Counted from the stretch's first letter, positions 25,009-34,667 are shown. The stretch is DNA of 64,000 nt from an uncultured Lachnospiraceae bacterium (GCA_910585295.1 CAJUDE010000046.1:1-64000); one strand, 5' to 3'. Notes: generated from the letters alone by a model not told the origin. Numbers and translations: made by a program.

Positions 25009-26475
25009 CTACGATTGATTAAAATACCTGTCAAAGACCTGCTTGGCAATCGGGACCGCCACGGAACTCCCCGCCCCTCCTTTTTCCACAATCACAGTGA
25101 TTGCAACCGTGCCTTTCCCCTCCATGGAAGCATAGCCTGTAAACCATGCATGGCTTTCAGACTTGTTGCTGCTGAATTCTGCAGAACCTGTTTTGCCTGC
25201 CGCCTGGTAACTCTGCCCATTCAGCTTTGAGCCGGTCCCCTCACTCACAACCATGGACATAAATTTTTGCAGTTTTGCAGCTTCTTCTTCTGTTAAAAGG
25301 GAGCCATATTGGGAAGGCTTGTAGCTTTTCACCTCGACCCCCTTATAGTTTTCTGTATGGTCAATTACATAAGGCCGCATCAGCACCCCATTGTTGGCAA
25401 TTGCAGAAGTGACCATCGCCATATGCATTGGGGTCACAAGGGTCTCCCCCTGCCCAATCGCAGTCTGAGTCACTTCATCCGTATTGGAGCTTTCCTTTAG
25501 CACAAAGCTGCTCCGATTGGAAGGGTACTGGATTGGAAGGTCTTTTTGGAACAGCATATTGCTGCAAAGCTGCTTAAATGCCTTTTTATCCAACCCCAGT
25601 CCAATATTCGCATAGGAAGTGTTACAAGATTTGGCAAACGAGGTTTCCAAGTCTTCCACCCCATGGACCGCATTCCCATAACAATGGATCTCCGTATGCT
25701 CCATCCCAATGCTCCCAGTGCATTCATAAGAATAGCTCTGGTAATCTGGATGCTCCTTGATATATTCCAATGTAGTTAAAATTTTAAATGTGGAGCCAGG
25801 AGGGTATAAGCCCTGGGTAGCCCGGTTTACCAGCACAGAATTTTCACTGTCTGTATCGGAAATGATTCTGTCCCATTCTGCCTTGATGGTATTGGGGTCA
25901 AAATCCGGCTTAGAAACCATGGCAAGGATTTTCCCAGTAGACGGCTCTAACACAACCACTGCGCCGCGGCGGTCCCCCAATGCCTGATAAGCCGTCTCCT
26001 GCAAGCTGTAATTCAAAGTGGACACGATATTGTCCCCCTGGTTTTTCTGGTTCTGGATGCCATTGAGCACCTGTTCCAAAAAAAACGCATGGGAACGCAG
26101 CAGGCTAAAATTCCCAAAAGATTCTATGCCAGATTTGCCATTGCTGTCATAACCTACCGCATGGGCAAACATCGGCCCATAAGGGTAATACCTTGTCTCT
26201 CCCCCATCCCCTCCCACAATGGTCTGAGCCAGCGTCTTGCCATCTGCAGAACGGACCTCGCCGCGGACTACATGCTCTGCAAAAGTATTCTGCCTGGTAT
26301 TATATGGGCTGTTAATAAAGTCCTCGCTTAGGAAAACCTGGAAATAGGCGAAGTACCCCATCATCATCATAAACATCCCCACAAAAAAGTATGTTACAAC
26401 AGCAAATTCCCTGTTTTTCCTTTTCCCCCTATCTGTCGAAGTCCTGGATTTTCGTTCCATGGATTGTTTCTTCAT
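25009..26475 (-). CDS. Class B penicillin-binding protein (PbpA/FtsI type)
   Basis: This membrane-anchored transpeptidase crosslinks peptidoglycan. The 488-aa protein has one N-terminal helix (about 25-47), a short dimerisation domain and the transpeptidase domain with P-G-S-T-F-K (catalytic Ser), S-C-N-T (SxN) and G-K-T-G-S-A-E (KTG). It is short for a PBP2/FtsI. Its start lies inside the end of the FtsW/RodA gene (47-bp overlap), which ties the two as a polymerase/transpeptidase pair. Confidence 0.9.
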   Translation of the reverse strand: MKKQSMERKSRTSTDRGKRKNREFAVVTYFFVGMFMMMMGYFAYFQVFLSEDFINSPYNTRQNTFAEHVVRGEVRSADGKTLAQTIVGGDGGETRYYPYGPMFAHAVGYDSNGKSGIESFGNFSLLRSHAFFLEQVLNGIQNQKNQGDNIVSTLNYSLQETAYQALGDRRGAVVVLEPSTGKILAMVSKPDFDPNTIKAEWDRIISDTDSENSVLVNRATQGLYPPGSTFKILTTLEYIKEHPDYQSYSYECTGSIGMEHTEIHCYGNAVHGVEDLETSFAKSCNTSYANIGLGLDKKAFKQLCSNMLFQKDLPIQYPSNRSSFVLKESSNTDEVTQTAIGQGETLVTPMHMAMVTSAIANNGVLMRPYVIDHTENYKGVEVKSYKPSQYGSLLTEEEAAKLQKFMSMVVSEGTGSKLNGQSYQAAGKTGSAEFSSNKSESHAWFTGYASMEGKGTVAITVIVEKGGAGSSVAVPIAKQVFDRYFNQS

Positions 26476-28231
26476 GGGATAACACGCCTCCTTCCTTACC
26501 TACCCTGCCTGGGCGTTTCCTTTGCCTTTGCTGCCCTTCCTTTAGTATCCCCCTGACCTGGGCGGCAAGCTCCCTGTCTCCATTTTCTTCCATCCGGCTT
26601 TCCTGCACAATCCCTCTAACTTGCGCGGCAAGCTCCCTGTCTCCATTTTCTTCCATCCGGTTTTCCTGCACGATTCCCCTGACCTGGGCGGCAAGCTCTT
26701 TGTCTCCATTTTCTTCCATCCGGTTTTCCTGCACGATTCCCCTGACCTGGGCGGCAAGCTCCCTGTCTCCATTTTCTTCCATCCGGTTTTCCTGCACGAT
26801 TCCCCTGACCTGGGCGGCAAGCTCTTGGCCGCCATCCTCTAATGCCTGGGGTCCCCTGCCGCCCCGTTCGGAATCCTGGGTTTTCTGCCTCCTTTTCTTT
26901 TTCACAGGCTTCTTTGGAACTTCCGCTTCCCCACGCTCCCGCATCAAGTATAGCCCCTGGATAACGGCAAAAATAATCATTGTGCTAAGGAGGGAGCTTC
27001 CCCCATAGCTTACAAGGGGAAGGGTAACGCCTGTGGAAGGGATAAACTTAATGTCCCCTCCAATGGAAAGGAAAATCTGGAACCCATAAATCACCCCAAG
27101 CCCTAACGCCACTAATTTATAAAAGAAATCCTGCATCTGCATGGCAATATTCAGAAACATCAACAGGCAGCTCACGCAGACCAAAATCAGGCAGATAGCA
27201 AAAATTCCCCCTAATTCCTCAGCAATTGCCGAAAAAATAAAATCCTGTTTTACTTCCGGGATTTTGTATGGCATCCCCTGGTTCAGCCCCATGCCAAACC
27301 ATCCTCCTGTCCCGATGGCAAATAGGGAATTGGACACCTGGTTCCCTTCCCGCTCAAATACAGCAAGGGGATCCTGCCATGCCACCACCCGCACCCGCAC
27401 ATGGTTAAACAAAAAATAGGCTGCCACCGATGCGGCCGCGCCGCACAGCATCCCTCCTGCAAAATAATAAAGTTTCCTGGTCGCCACATACAACATCACC
27501 ATATAAGCCACAAAAAAGATAAACCCTGTCCCCAGGTCTTTCGATAATACCAAAATCACCACATGCAGCGCCGCCACAATTGTCGCCTTTGCAACCTGCA
27601 CAAATTCTGTAGACTCATAGAACATGGACGCAACAAAAAACACAAATATAATTTTAATAAACTCTGAAGGCTGGACTGTGACCCCTGCCACAGAAAAAGA
27701 AAGTTTTGCGCCATGGGAAACCGCCCCAAGCACAGCCACCACCCCAAGCATTGTAATCCCTGCCAGGGCATACATCCAGGTAAGCCCCCGGACAAACTTC
27801 CAACGGCTGATAAAATATGGGATAAACATGGTAACCGCAACAGAAATGGCGGCAATCACAAACTGCTTCACCGCATGTTTATAGGACAGGCGGGTAAGGG
27901 CCACAAAACCTATGCACATTAACATGCACATATTGTTGACCACAAGTTTGGACACCCTTTTATAAAAAATCCCATAACAAATCTGGACTGCCAAAAAGAA
28001 CGCCACCTGCCATAGATAAAATTTAACCAAGTCCAAGTTCTTTGTGGACAGGAACAAAACCGCATAGGCATTCAAATGAAACAGATACATATATACAACC
28101 TGCTTCTTAAACTTCCATGCCTGCTCCTCGGCATCCACGCTCTTTTTCAATGCAAAAAAGCATTGCCAGGTATACAGCGCAAACAATATAATCATTGTAT
28201 ATTTGGATAACTCTGTAATCAAATGTACCAT
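26429..28231 (-). CDS. FtsW/RodA/SpoVE family glycan polymerase with repeat tail
   Basis: This is a SEDS family polytopic protein that polymerises lipid II. Residues 1-445 hold about ten hydrophobic helices, with S-F-S-V-A-G-V-T-V-Q-P-S-E-F-I-K, K-D-L-G-T-G and P-S-T-G-V-T-L-P-L-V-S-Y-G-G-S-S family motifs. The remaining 150 residues are not membrane: a K-K-K-R-R-Q-K stretch, then a 21-residue unit E-L-A-A-Q-V-R-G-I-V-Q-E repeated four times plus a part. Typical members have 370-460 aa, so the tail is an addition. FtsW and RodA cannot be told apart here. The next gene is its likely PBP partner. Confidence 0.9.
   Translation of the reverse strand: MVHLITELSKYTMIILFALYTWQCFFALKKSVDAEEQAWKFKKQVVYMYLFHLNAYAVLFLSTKNLDLVKFYLWQVAFFLAVQICYGIFYKRVSKLVVNNMCMLMCIGFVALTRLSYKHAVKQFVIAAISVAVTMFIPYFISRWKFVRGLTWMYALAGITMLGVVAVLGAVSHGAKLSFSVAGVTVQPSEFIKIIFVFFVASMFYESTEFVQVAKATIVAALHVVILVLSKDLGTGFIFFVAYMVMLYVATRKLYYFAGGMLCGAAASVAAYFLFNHVRVRVVAWQDPLAVFEREGNQVSNSLFAIGTGGWFGMGLNQGMPYKIPEVKQDFIFSAIAEELGGIFAICLILVCVSCLLMFLNIAMQMQDFFYKLVALGLGVIYGFQIFLSIGGDIKFIPSTGVTLPLVSYGGSSLLSTMIIFAVIQGLYLMRERGEAEVPKKPVKKKRRQKTQDSERGGRGPQALEDGGQELAAQVRGIVQENRMEENGDRELAAQVRGIVQENRMEENGDKELAAQVRGIVQENRMEENGDRELAAQVRGIVQESRMEENGDRELAAQVRGILKEGQQRQRKRPGRVGKEGGVLSHEETIHGTKIQDFDR
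26551..26833 (-). repeat. 63-bp tandem repeats in the FtsW/RodA tail
   Basis: Four near-identical 63-bp units and one partial encode E-L-A-A-Q-V-R-G-I-V-Q-E-N-R-M-E-E-N-G-D-R. Units differ at few bases, so recombination could change the number. The repeat length keeps the frame. Confidence 0.85.
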
Positions 28232-28234
28232 AAG

Positions 28235-30454
28235 CTATTCGACTCCTCGTTTGAAATGCCCATTTGTATAATCTGAAATATATTTCCTATCCTTATCCAA
28301 GGCGCCTGCTGCCGCCTGCCTGTAATATGCAAAAATATCCTCCACTTCCCCTGGGCTTTCCACTGTAAAGGAAAGCCGCGCCCCTTCTAAGCGCAAAGAA
28401 CGGGCTTCCCCCATATGGTGGAACAGCGCCAAGGGGCTGATGTTATAAATAATATTATAGCAATCCTCGCATTGGCTCCTGACTGGGAACATTTTCCCAT
28501 AACGGTCTTTTAGGTAAAATACCCCTGCATCCTGGCTGCAGCCTGATACGTTCCTCTTAAGGCATTGGCTGCTTACCATCAATGGCTGATGGCCATATAG
28601 GATCAATTCCCCACAGGCGCACGTTAACTGCTTTAATTCCTTCAAGTTCAATTCCACCGGAAGGGTAATGTGTGGGACAGACATTTCATGCAATTGCGCC
28701 ACCGCCAGATTGTTAAAGGCATAAAGGCTGTAATCTCCCTGCATGGACTGAGGGTTTGCCCCCTGCTCTTTCAGAAACTGGACTTCCTCAAGGTTCCTTA
28801 CCAAATAGCCGTCTACGCCTGCCTGCAAAATCCATTGCCAATGGCTGCAATACCATTTTGCCGTCCCCATGCGGAAAATATAAGGCAACGCCAGGTAACA
28901 TTCCTTCCCCGCCCTATGGGCCTGTTCCACATACCCCTTCAATTGCTGCGCAAACATGGCCCTGGGGAACAGATGGGATTCCAGGTATACCCTGCCCACT
29001 TCCCGCTGTTTTAATATAACTTCAAACTGCCCTGAGGTTTCCGCTAAAGCACAAAGCTTAAGTTCCCCGCCTTCTCCCACACCTTCCCTCTGCACGGGCT
29101 TTCTGGAAGAACATGGCGCTGGGCTTTGCACAACCCTGCGGTACGTTTTCAAAATTTCTTCTTGAAGGCATTCCAGCCCTTCCCTCCGCAGCTGGTTTAA
29201 CGCGCCTACTGTAAGGAATACATTTTCATCCATCTCTATGGCAAATGTTTCAAATTCAAATGGGGTGTTCCCTGTTTTTTGCATTTTTTCCAAGACTGCC
29301 TGTTTTTGCAACGGCTGCTTTAAGGCAGGCTGTACTAACGCCCCAGTTACCTCTACCTGAATATCTTTATACTGTAACATAAGGCAGGCGGGCATTTGTT
29401 GAGAAAGCCTTAAGGTTCCCTTTATTTTTTCTTTATGTTCCGCCGTGGCTTCTGGCTTTGCCCCAAAGCCCTTCCCCGCATCTTTCTTCTTTTCATGGGA
29501 GGGGCTAGAGAAGGTAACCATATTCTTCCCATTTTTCCCTGTATAATATCCATTGGTAAACCCGCACCGATTCCCTAACGCTAACAGCAGCCCCTTATCT
29601 TCATCCTCTACCTGATACGGGCAATCCGGCTCCAGCTCAAGCTTGTCAAGGTACTTCCGGTAAATCCTTGTAACTCCGGCGGCATATTCTGCCTGCTTCA
29701 TCCGCCCTTCAATTTTAAAAGAATAGACCCCGCTCTGAACCATCTTAGGCAGTAAGTCTATAGCGCATAAATCCTTTAGGCTTAACAGGTAGTTGCTTTG
29801 CCCCTGCCTGTTTTCCTTTTTGCTTCCCCCAACCAGCCCATACGGCAGGCGGCAGGGCTGCGCGCACCGGCCGCGGTTCCCGCTCCTGCCCCCAATCATG
29901 CTGCTTAACAGGCATTGCCCAGAGTAACAATAACAAAGCGCCCCATGGACAAAACATTCCAGCTCCATCCCAGTCTCTTTATAGATATTAGAAATTTCCT
30001 CTAAGGGCAATTCCCTTGCGGCCACAATCCGGCTGCAGCCTGCCTCTAACATCAGTTTCGCCCCGTACGCCCCTATAACCGCCATTTGCGTGCTGGCATG
30101 GACGGGCAGGCCGGGGAACTGGCTGAGTATCAGGCGAAGCACCCCTAAATCCTGCACAATCACCGCGTCCAGCCCCGCCTTGTAAAGAGGTTCCAGGTAC
30201 CCATATAAGGTTTCTAGTTCCAGCCCCTTTAACAAGGTATTTACCGTAAGGTAAAGCTTTTTCCCTTTTAGATGAAGGTAATCCAATGCCTCAAGCAATT
30301 CCATATCGGTGAAATTTTGCGCATACGCCCTTGCGCCAAACTGGCTCCCTGCGGCATATACCGCATCTGCCCCGGCTTCCGCCACTGCCTTCAATGTGGC
30401 AAGCGAGCCTGCTGGTGATAAAAGTTCCGTCCTTTTCTTTATGCCATTATCCAA
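28235..30454 (-). CDS. Peptidase U32 family protein with DUF3656-type C-terminus
   Basis: The likely start is a TTG at 30454, six bases after AGGAGG, giving 739 aa. The N-terminal half is the U32 domain (E-L-L-S-P-A-G-S-L, Y-A-A-G-S-Q-F-G-A-R-A-Y, V-H-A-S-T-Q). The cysteine cluster around C-F-V-H-G-A-L-C-Y-C-Y-S-G-Q-C and G-R-C-A-Q-P-C marks it as an Fe-S RNA hydroxylase relative rather than a true protease. E. coli RlhA (23S rRNA) and TrhP (tRNA) are the studied members; the long form with an extra C-terminal domain is closer to RlhA. It lies directly upstream of FtsW/RodA. Confidence 0.85.
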   Translation of the reverse strand: MDNGIKKRTELLSPAGSLATLKAVAEAGADAVYAAGSQFGARAYAQNFTDMELLEALDYLHLKGKKLYLTVNTLLKGLELETLYGYLEPLYKAGLDAVIVQDLGVLRLILSQFPGLPVHASTQMAVIGAYGAKLMLEAGCSRIVAARELPLEEISNIYKETGMELECFVHGALCYCYSGQCLLSSMIGGRSGNRGRCAQPCRLPYGLVGGSKKENRQGQSNYLLSLKDLCAIDLLPKMVQSGVYSFKIEGRMKQAEYAAGVTRIYRKYLDKLELEPDCPYQVEDEDKGLLLALGNRCGFTNGYYTGKNGKNMVTFSSPSHEKKKDAGKGFGAKPEATAEHKEKIKGTLRLSQQMPACLMLQYKDIQVEVTGALVQPALKQPLQKQAVLEKMQKTGNTPFEFETFAIEMDENVFLTVGALNQLRREGLECLQEEILKTYRRVVQSPAPCSSRKPVQREGVGEGGELKLCALAETSGQFEVILKQREVGRVYLESHLFPRAMFAQQLKGYVEQAHRAGKECYLALPYIFRMGTAKWYCSHWQWILQAGVDGYLVRNLEEVQFLKEQGANPQSMQGDYSLYAFNNLAVAQLHEMSVPHITLPVELNLKELKQLTCACGELILYGHQPLMVSSQCLKRNVSGCSQDAGVFYLKDRYGKMFPVRSQCEDCYNIIYNISPLALFHHMGEARSLRLEGARLSFTVESPGEVEDIFAYYRQAAAGALDKDRKYISDYTNGHFKRGVE

Positions 30455-30509
30455 AATGCCCCTCCTTCCCACAAAGAACCTGCATGGCAGAACCCGCCCC
30501 ATGTATATA

Positions 30510-30552
30510 GGAAAGGCGGCTCAAGCAAAGTGATTTGTCCTGAGCCACCCTT
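30510..30552 (-). terminator. Hairpin terminator after zapA
   Basis: On the minus strand GGTGGCTCA pairs with TGAGCCGCC across a 17-nt loop and is followed by TTTCC. It lies between the zapA stop and the U32 start. Confidence 0.55.
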
Positions 30553-30555
30553 CCA

Positions 30556-31329
30556 TCAGACGGGTTGATTTTCATTTTTGCCCTGGTATTTCTTCCTGTC
30601 CCTGTTTTGCCCTTCTTCATGCGTTTTCTGGCTGCCTGCAGGTTGGGTCCCTTCTGCCTTGCGCTGCTGGCCCCCTTCTTTTGGCTGCTGCGCTGGCTGA
30701 TCCTTCGTTTCCTCCCTGGCTGTCTGCCCCTGCCCGTTTTCTGGCTTGTCCTGCCCGTTCCTTCCGTTAGGCACGCCTTGCCCGCTTACCTCTGCTGCCT
30801 GCGCTTTGCCAAGCTGTGAATGCGCCGCCCCGTCCTCAGGCTGGGGATGGATGGCGGCTTTTGGAGGGCCGCCCCCTTCCTCTGGCCCCTGCCTGTCGGG
30901 CAGGACTTGCCCCTTCACCTTGCCAAGCAGCGCGTCCTCCAGCGCATTTTCTAACTTCGACTTATGTAATAAAAGCTTCCGGTTCTCCCTTTCAAGTTCT
31001 GTAGCAGCTTTTTCACTGCTCTCAGCCTTGATCCTAAGGGAAATTAATTCATGCTTTAATTCATAAATTTCTTTTTCTTTCTCCTTGACATCCCAATCCA
31101 GCTTTTCTGCCTGCTCCCTTGCTTTAAAATAATCATCAGCAATATTAAGCTGTACTAAAGTAGCCTTCATCTCCCCCGGAAAGCGGCGGAACTGATCCAT
31201 TTCATCAAATTCATTTATTTTACCATTAATGTAATTTGCCACCCTTTGCAAATAATCTTCGCTTTCGTAACCGCTTAATGTATAAATTTTGCCTCCAATT
31301 AACACTTCGGCACTGGTTTTTGCTGACAT
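30556..31329 (-). CDS. zapA: Cell division protein ZapA with long disordered tail
   Basis: ZapA bundles FtsZ filaments. Residues 1-90 are a standard ZapA head (V-L-I-G-G-K-I-Y-T-L-S-G-Y-E-S-E-D-Y-L-Q-R-V-A) followed by coiled coil to about 145. The last 110 residues are Gln/Gly/Pro/Lys-rich and low in complexity, unlike the usual 80-110-aa ZapA. Longer forms occur in Lachnospiraceae. It follows ruvB after 73 bp. Confidence 0.85.
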   Translation of the reverse strand: MSAKTSAEVLIGGKIYTLSGYESEDYLQRVANYINGKINEFDEMDQFRRFPGEMKATLVQLNIADDYFKAREQAEKLDWDVKEKEKEIYELKHELISLRIKAESSEKAATELERENRKLLLHKSKLENALEDALLGKVKGQVLPDRQGPEEGGGPPKAAIHPQPEDGAAHSQLGKAQAAEVSGQGVPNGRNGQDKPENGQGQTAREETKDQPAQQPKEGGQQRKAEGTQPAGSQKTHEEGQNRDRKKYQGKNENQPV

Positions 31330-31402
31330 ATATTCATCCTCTCCTGATATTAATCCCGCCCCATTGGTTTTATTATACCTGATTTTCCCAGAAAAACAAA
31401 TA

Positions 31403-32395
31403 CTATTTTACAATTCCAAAATGTTTATAGGTAAAATCAGTGGCAACCCTGCCCTTGGGCGTGCGGTTGATAAAACCATTCTTCACCAGGTAAGGCTCAT
31501 ATACATCTTCGATTGTCCCAGCGTCTTCACCTAAAGACGCCGCAAGGGTGTCAAGCCCCACGGGGCCGCCTTGAAATTTCTCTATCATTGCCATTAAGAT
31601 ATTCCGGTCATTTTGGTCTAAGCCATACTTATCCACTTCCAGCAAATCCAAGGCAAAGGAAGCCACCTCCAGCGTAATCTGCCCGTCATATTTCACCTGG
31701 GCAAAATCGCGCACCCGTTTCAGCAAGCGGTTGGCAAGCCGCGGCGTACCCCTAGAACGCCTTGCAAGCTCAAAGGCGCCTTCCCCATCAATCTCCACTT
31801 CAAGCTTCTTTGCCGAATGCAGGATGATTGTCTTTAATTCCTCCGGGCTGTAAAATTCCAGGTGATGCACGACCCCAAACCGATCCCTTAAAGGCGCAGA
31901 AAGCAAGCCTGCCCTTGTAGTCGCGCCTACCAGGGTGAAATGCGGAAGGTCCAAGCGGATTGACCGGGCGGTCGCCCCTTTCCCTATCATAATGTCAATG
32001 GCATAATCTTCCATAGCGGGGTAAAGCACTTCCTCCACCTGGCGGTTCAGCCGGTGGATTTCATCCACAAACAGGATATCCCCCTCCTGCAGGCCGCTTA
32101 AAATCGCCGCGATCTCCCCAGGCTTCCCAATGGCAGGCCCAGAAGTGACCTTCATATGCACATCCATTTCATTGGCAATAATCCCTGCCAAAGTGGTTTT
32201 CCCCAATCCAGGAGGGCCGTAAAACAGCACATGATCCAAAGGCTCCCCCCGCTGCTTTGCCGCCTCAATATATACCCTTAGCATCCTTTTTGCTTTTTCC
32301 TGCCCTATATATTCCTCCAACCGCTGGGGGCGCAGGCTTGTTTCAATTTTCAGGTCCTCTTCCTGAATCTGAGTGGAAATCACACGTTTCTCCAT
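31403..32395 (-). CDS. ruvB: Holliday junction helicase motor RuvB
   Basis: This AAA+ hexamer drives branch migration with RuvA. The start is the ATG at 32395 (ribosome site AAAGGAA), giving 330 aa. Motifs: R-P-Q-R-L-E-E-Y-I-G-Q, Walker A G-P-P-G-L-G-K-T-T, Walker B F-V-D-E-I-H-R, sensor G-A-T-T-R-A-G and the C-terminal winged helix ending N-R-T-P-K-G-R-V-A. It follows ruvA after 54 bp. Confidence 0.97.
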   Translation of the reverse strand: MEKRVISTQIQEEDLKIETSLRPQRLEEYIGQEKAKRMLRVYIEAAKQRGEPLDHVLFYGPPGLGKTTLAGIIANEMDVHMKVTSGPAIGKPGEIAAILSGLQEGDILFVDEIHRLNRQVEEVLYPAMEDYAIDIMIGKGATARSIRLDLPHFTLVGATTRAGLLSAPLRDRFGVVHHLEFYSPEELKTIILHSAKKLEVEIDGEGAFELARRSRGTPRLANRLLKRVRDFAQVKYDGQITLEVASFALDLLEVDKYGLDQNDRNILMAMIEKFQGGPVGLDTLAASLGEDAGTIEDVYEPYLVKNGFINRTPKGRVATDFTYKHFGIVK

Positions 32396-32449
32396 GAAAG
32401 CCGTTCCTTTCTGTTTCTGAAATACTGCCTTATCATTTGATGGCAAAAG

Positions 32450-33058
32450 TTAAATCGCCATTTGCTTTAATGAGGCTTTCAGCACTTCCTCCACGGTAAG
32501 CCCTGGCGTAAGCTCCACACTGCCTATCGCCTTCCATGCTTCCGAAGAAGAATAGCCCAATGCCACCAATGCCTGAACTGCCTCGCTTTTCACACCCGAT
32601 AAGGAATCCCCCTGCCCGATATCCATATCCGAAGCCTTCCCTTCCAATGCGTCCTCTAACTTTAACTTATCCTTTAACTCCAGGATTACCCTCTGGGCAG
32701 TCTTAGCCCCAATTCCCGGAGCCTTTGCAATGGCTTTTGCATCCTCCCCCAGCACCGCGAAACGCAAGTCATCCGGCGTAAGGACTGTCAGGACTGCCAA
32801 TGCGCCTTTTGGCCCTATGCCGCTAACCCCCAGCAGCAGCTTGAAGATATTTAAATCGTCCCTGGTCCGGAAGCCATAAAGCTCCATAATCCCCTCTTTT
32901 ACATAAAGGTACGTATAAATTTTCACAGCCTGCCCAATCCCAGTAAAATAGTCCACCATACTGGCAGGAATATGGACATTGTAACCAATATTGTTCACTT
33001 CCACCACAATCGTGCCATCCAAAACCTCAACCAGTTCACCTTTCAGATAAGAATACAT
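32450..33058 (-). CDS. ruvA: Holliday junction protein RuvA
   Basis: This is the junction-binding partner of RuvB. The 202-aa protein shows the N-terminal OB fold (Y-L-K-G-E-L-V-E, N-N-I-G-Y-N-V-H), two helix-hairpin-helix motifs (V-S-G-I-G-P-K-G-A and A-P-G-I-G-A-K-T-A-Q-R) and the C-terminal RuvB-binding domain (A-L-V-A-L-G-Y-S). The ribosome site is AAGGAGG. Confidence 0.96.
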   Translation of the reverse strand: MYSYLKGELVEVLDGTIVVEVNNIGYNVHIPASMVDYFTGIGQAVKIYTYLYVKEGIMELYGFRTRDDLNIFKLLLGVSGIGPKGALAVLTVLTPDDLRFAVLGEDAKAIAKAPGIGAKTAQRVILELKDKLKLEDALEGKASDMDIGQGDSLSGVKSEAVQALVALGYSSSEAWKAIGSVELTPGLTVEEVLKASLKQMAI

Positions 33059-33094
33059 GGCTGACCCTCCTTTTACCTGAACCAGGCAGCAACC

Positions 33095-34543
33095 TTAAGT
33101 GATTGCTTCCCCATAGAAATAGAACCCTTTGCATTCCTTTAATTCCACGTTTACAATTTTGCCAACCATTTCCCTGCTGCCAGGGAAATGCACTACAAAA
33201 TTGCTGCCAAGCCGCCCTGTCACCAACGCTTCATCCTGAGCGTTAACCTCTTCAACTAAAACTGGCTCGACCCTTCCAGTATAAGCCTCAGCACGTTTTG
33301 CCGCTATTGCCTGAACCTTTTCTAACAGACGGTCAAAACGGTTTTTAACAACCTCCTGCGGCACCTGGCATTCCATCTTTGCCGCAGGCGTTCCCGTACG
33401 TTTGGAATAAATAAAAGTGAAGGCGCTTTCATATCCCACTTGCTCCACCACATCCATAGTTTCCAAGAAATCTTCTTCTGTCTCCCCGGGAAACCCTACG
33501 ATAATATCTGTAGTCAAGGCAATATCTGGAACCGCTTCCCGTATCTTTTTTACCAGCGCTAAGTACTGCCCCTTATCGTAATGGCGGTTCATCTCCTTTA
33601 AGATACGGCTGCTCCCAGATTGAAGGGGAAGGTGCAAGTGGCGGCAGATTTTTTTAGAATCCCGAATTGCCTCAACCAAATCCCCCGACAAGTCTTTGGG
33701 ATGGGAGGTCATAAACCGGATACGCTCAATCCCTTCTATCTCTTCTATTTTCCGAAGCAATTCTGCAAAAGTTATAGGCTCCTTTAAGTTTTTCCCATAA
33801 GAATTCACATTTTGCCCCAGCAGCATAATTTCCACTACCCCATCCTTAGCCAGGCGTTTGATTTCCAGCAGGATATCCTCTGGCTTACGGCTCCGCTCCC
33901 GCCCGCGCACATAAGGCACAATGCAGTAGCTGCAAAAATTATTGCAGCCAAACATAATATTTACCCCTGACTTAAAGGGATATTTCCGTTCTACTGGAAG
34001 GTCCTCCACAATTTTATCCGTGTCCGTCCAGATGTCTACTACCATCCCCGGCTGCGCCAGGGAAGCTTCCAACAATTCCGCAAACTTATAAATATTGTGG
34101 GTGCCGAACACCAAATCCACAAAAGCATAGCTTTTCTTTAACTTTTCAATTACTTCCGGCTCCTGCATCATGCAGCCGCAAAGGGCAATCTTCATATTGG
34201 GATGGCGTTTCTTATATGCATTTAGGTATCCCAAACGCCCCCATACTTTATTGTTTGCATTTTCCCGGACGGTACAGGTATTATAGATTACAAAGTCCGC
34301 CTCTTCCACTTCTGACTGGCGATAGCCAACCATTTCCAAAATCCCTGTTAATTTTTCGGAATCCCTTGCATTCATCTGACAGCCAAACGTCTGGATAAAG
34401 AATGTGGGCTGACGCCCTAACTCCCTTTTTAGCCCTTGCACCTGCCGCCTGCATTTTGCAATGAAATAATACTGCCTTGCCGGCTCCTCCACTGGCGGCT
34501 CCATTGTTATATCTATTTTATCAAAATCAATCTCGTTATACAT
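33095..34543 (-). CDS. miaB: tRNA-2-methylthio-N6-dimethylallyladenosine synthase MiaB
   Basis: This radical-SAM methylthiotransferase adds ms2 to i6A37 of tRNA. The 482-aa protein has the UPF0004 domain (T-F-G-C-Q-M-N-A-R-D-S-E with its auxiliary cluster cysteines), the radical-SAM motif C-N-N-F-C-S-Y-C and a C-terminal TRAM domain. It has an N-terminal extension of about 50 residues, common in Clostridia. The related mtaB lies at the right edge. Confidence 0.95.
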   Translation of the reverse strand: MYNEIDFDKIDITMEPPVEEPARQYYFIAKCRRQVQGLKRELGRQPTFFIQTFGCQMNARDSEKLTGILEMVGYRQSEVEEADFVIYNTCTVRENANNKVWGRLGYLNAYKKRHPNMKIALCGCMMQEPEVIEKLKKSYAFVDLVFGTHNIYKFAELLEASLAQPGMVVDIWTDTDKIVEDLPVERKYPFKSGVNIMFGCNNFCSYCIVPYVRGRERSRKPEDILLEIKRLAKDGVVEIMLLGQNVNSYGKNLKEPITFAELLRKIEEIEGIERIRFMTSHPKDLSGDLVEAIRDSKKICRHLHLPLQSGSSRILKEMNRHYDKGQYLALVKKIREAVPDIALTTDIIVGFPGETEEDFLETMDVVEQVGYESAFTFIYSKRTGTPAAKMECQVPQEVVKNRFDRLLEKVQAIAAKRAEAYTGRVEPVLVEEVNAQDEALVTGRLGSNFVVHFPGSREMVGKIVNVELKECKGFYFYGEAIT

Positions 34544-34564
34544 ATCTTCTCCACAAAAGAAGCC

Positions 34565-34600
34565 GAACCCCCGAATGTATGGAAAATACGTCGGGAGTTC
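34565..34600 (-). terminator. Hairpin between pfk and miaB
   Basis: GAACTCCCGACGTAT (34600 to 34586 on the minus strand) pairs with ATACATTCGGGGGTTC (34580 to 34565), with one unpaired base and two mismatches, and is followed by GGCTTCTTTTG. It likely ends the pfk transcript. Confidence 0.55.
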
Positions 34601-34616
34601 GTTTGTTCTGCTACTT

Positions 34617-34664
34617 CAGTCAAATACCCCGCAGCAAGCTTCGCCTATTGCCGGCGGGAATAAT
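34617..34664 (+). repeat. GC-rich dispersed repeat, locus 3 (short form)
   Basis: GTCAAATACCCCGCAGCAAG, then TATTGCCGGCGGGAATAATA, joins the two end boxes of the longer copy at 14551-14740 without its middle. Confidence 0.55.
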
Positions 34665-34667
34665 ACC

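Noticed and set aside
26542..26835. Alternative frames in the FtsW/RodA repeat region
   Set aside because: They arise from the 63-bp periodicity and carry no start signals.
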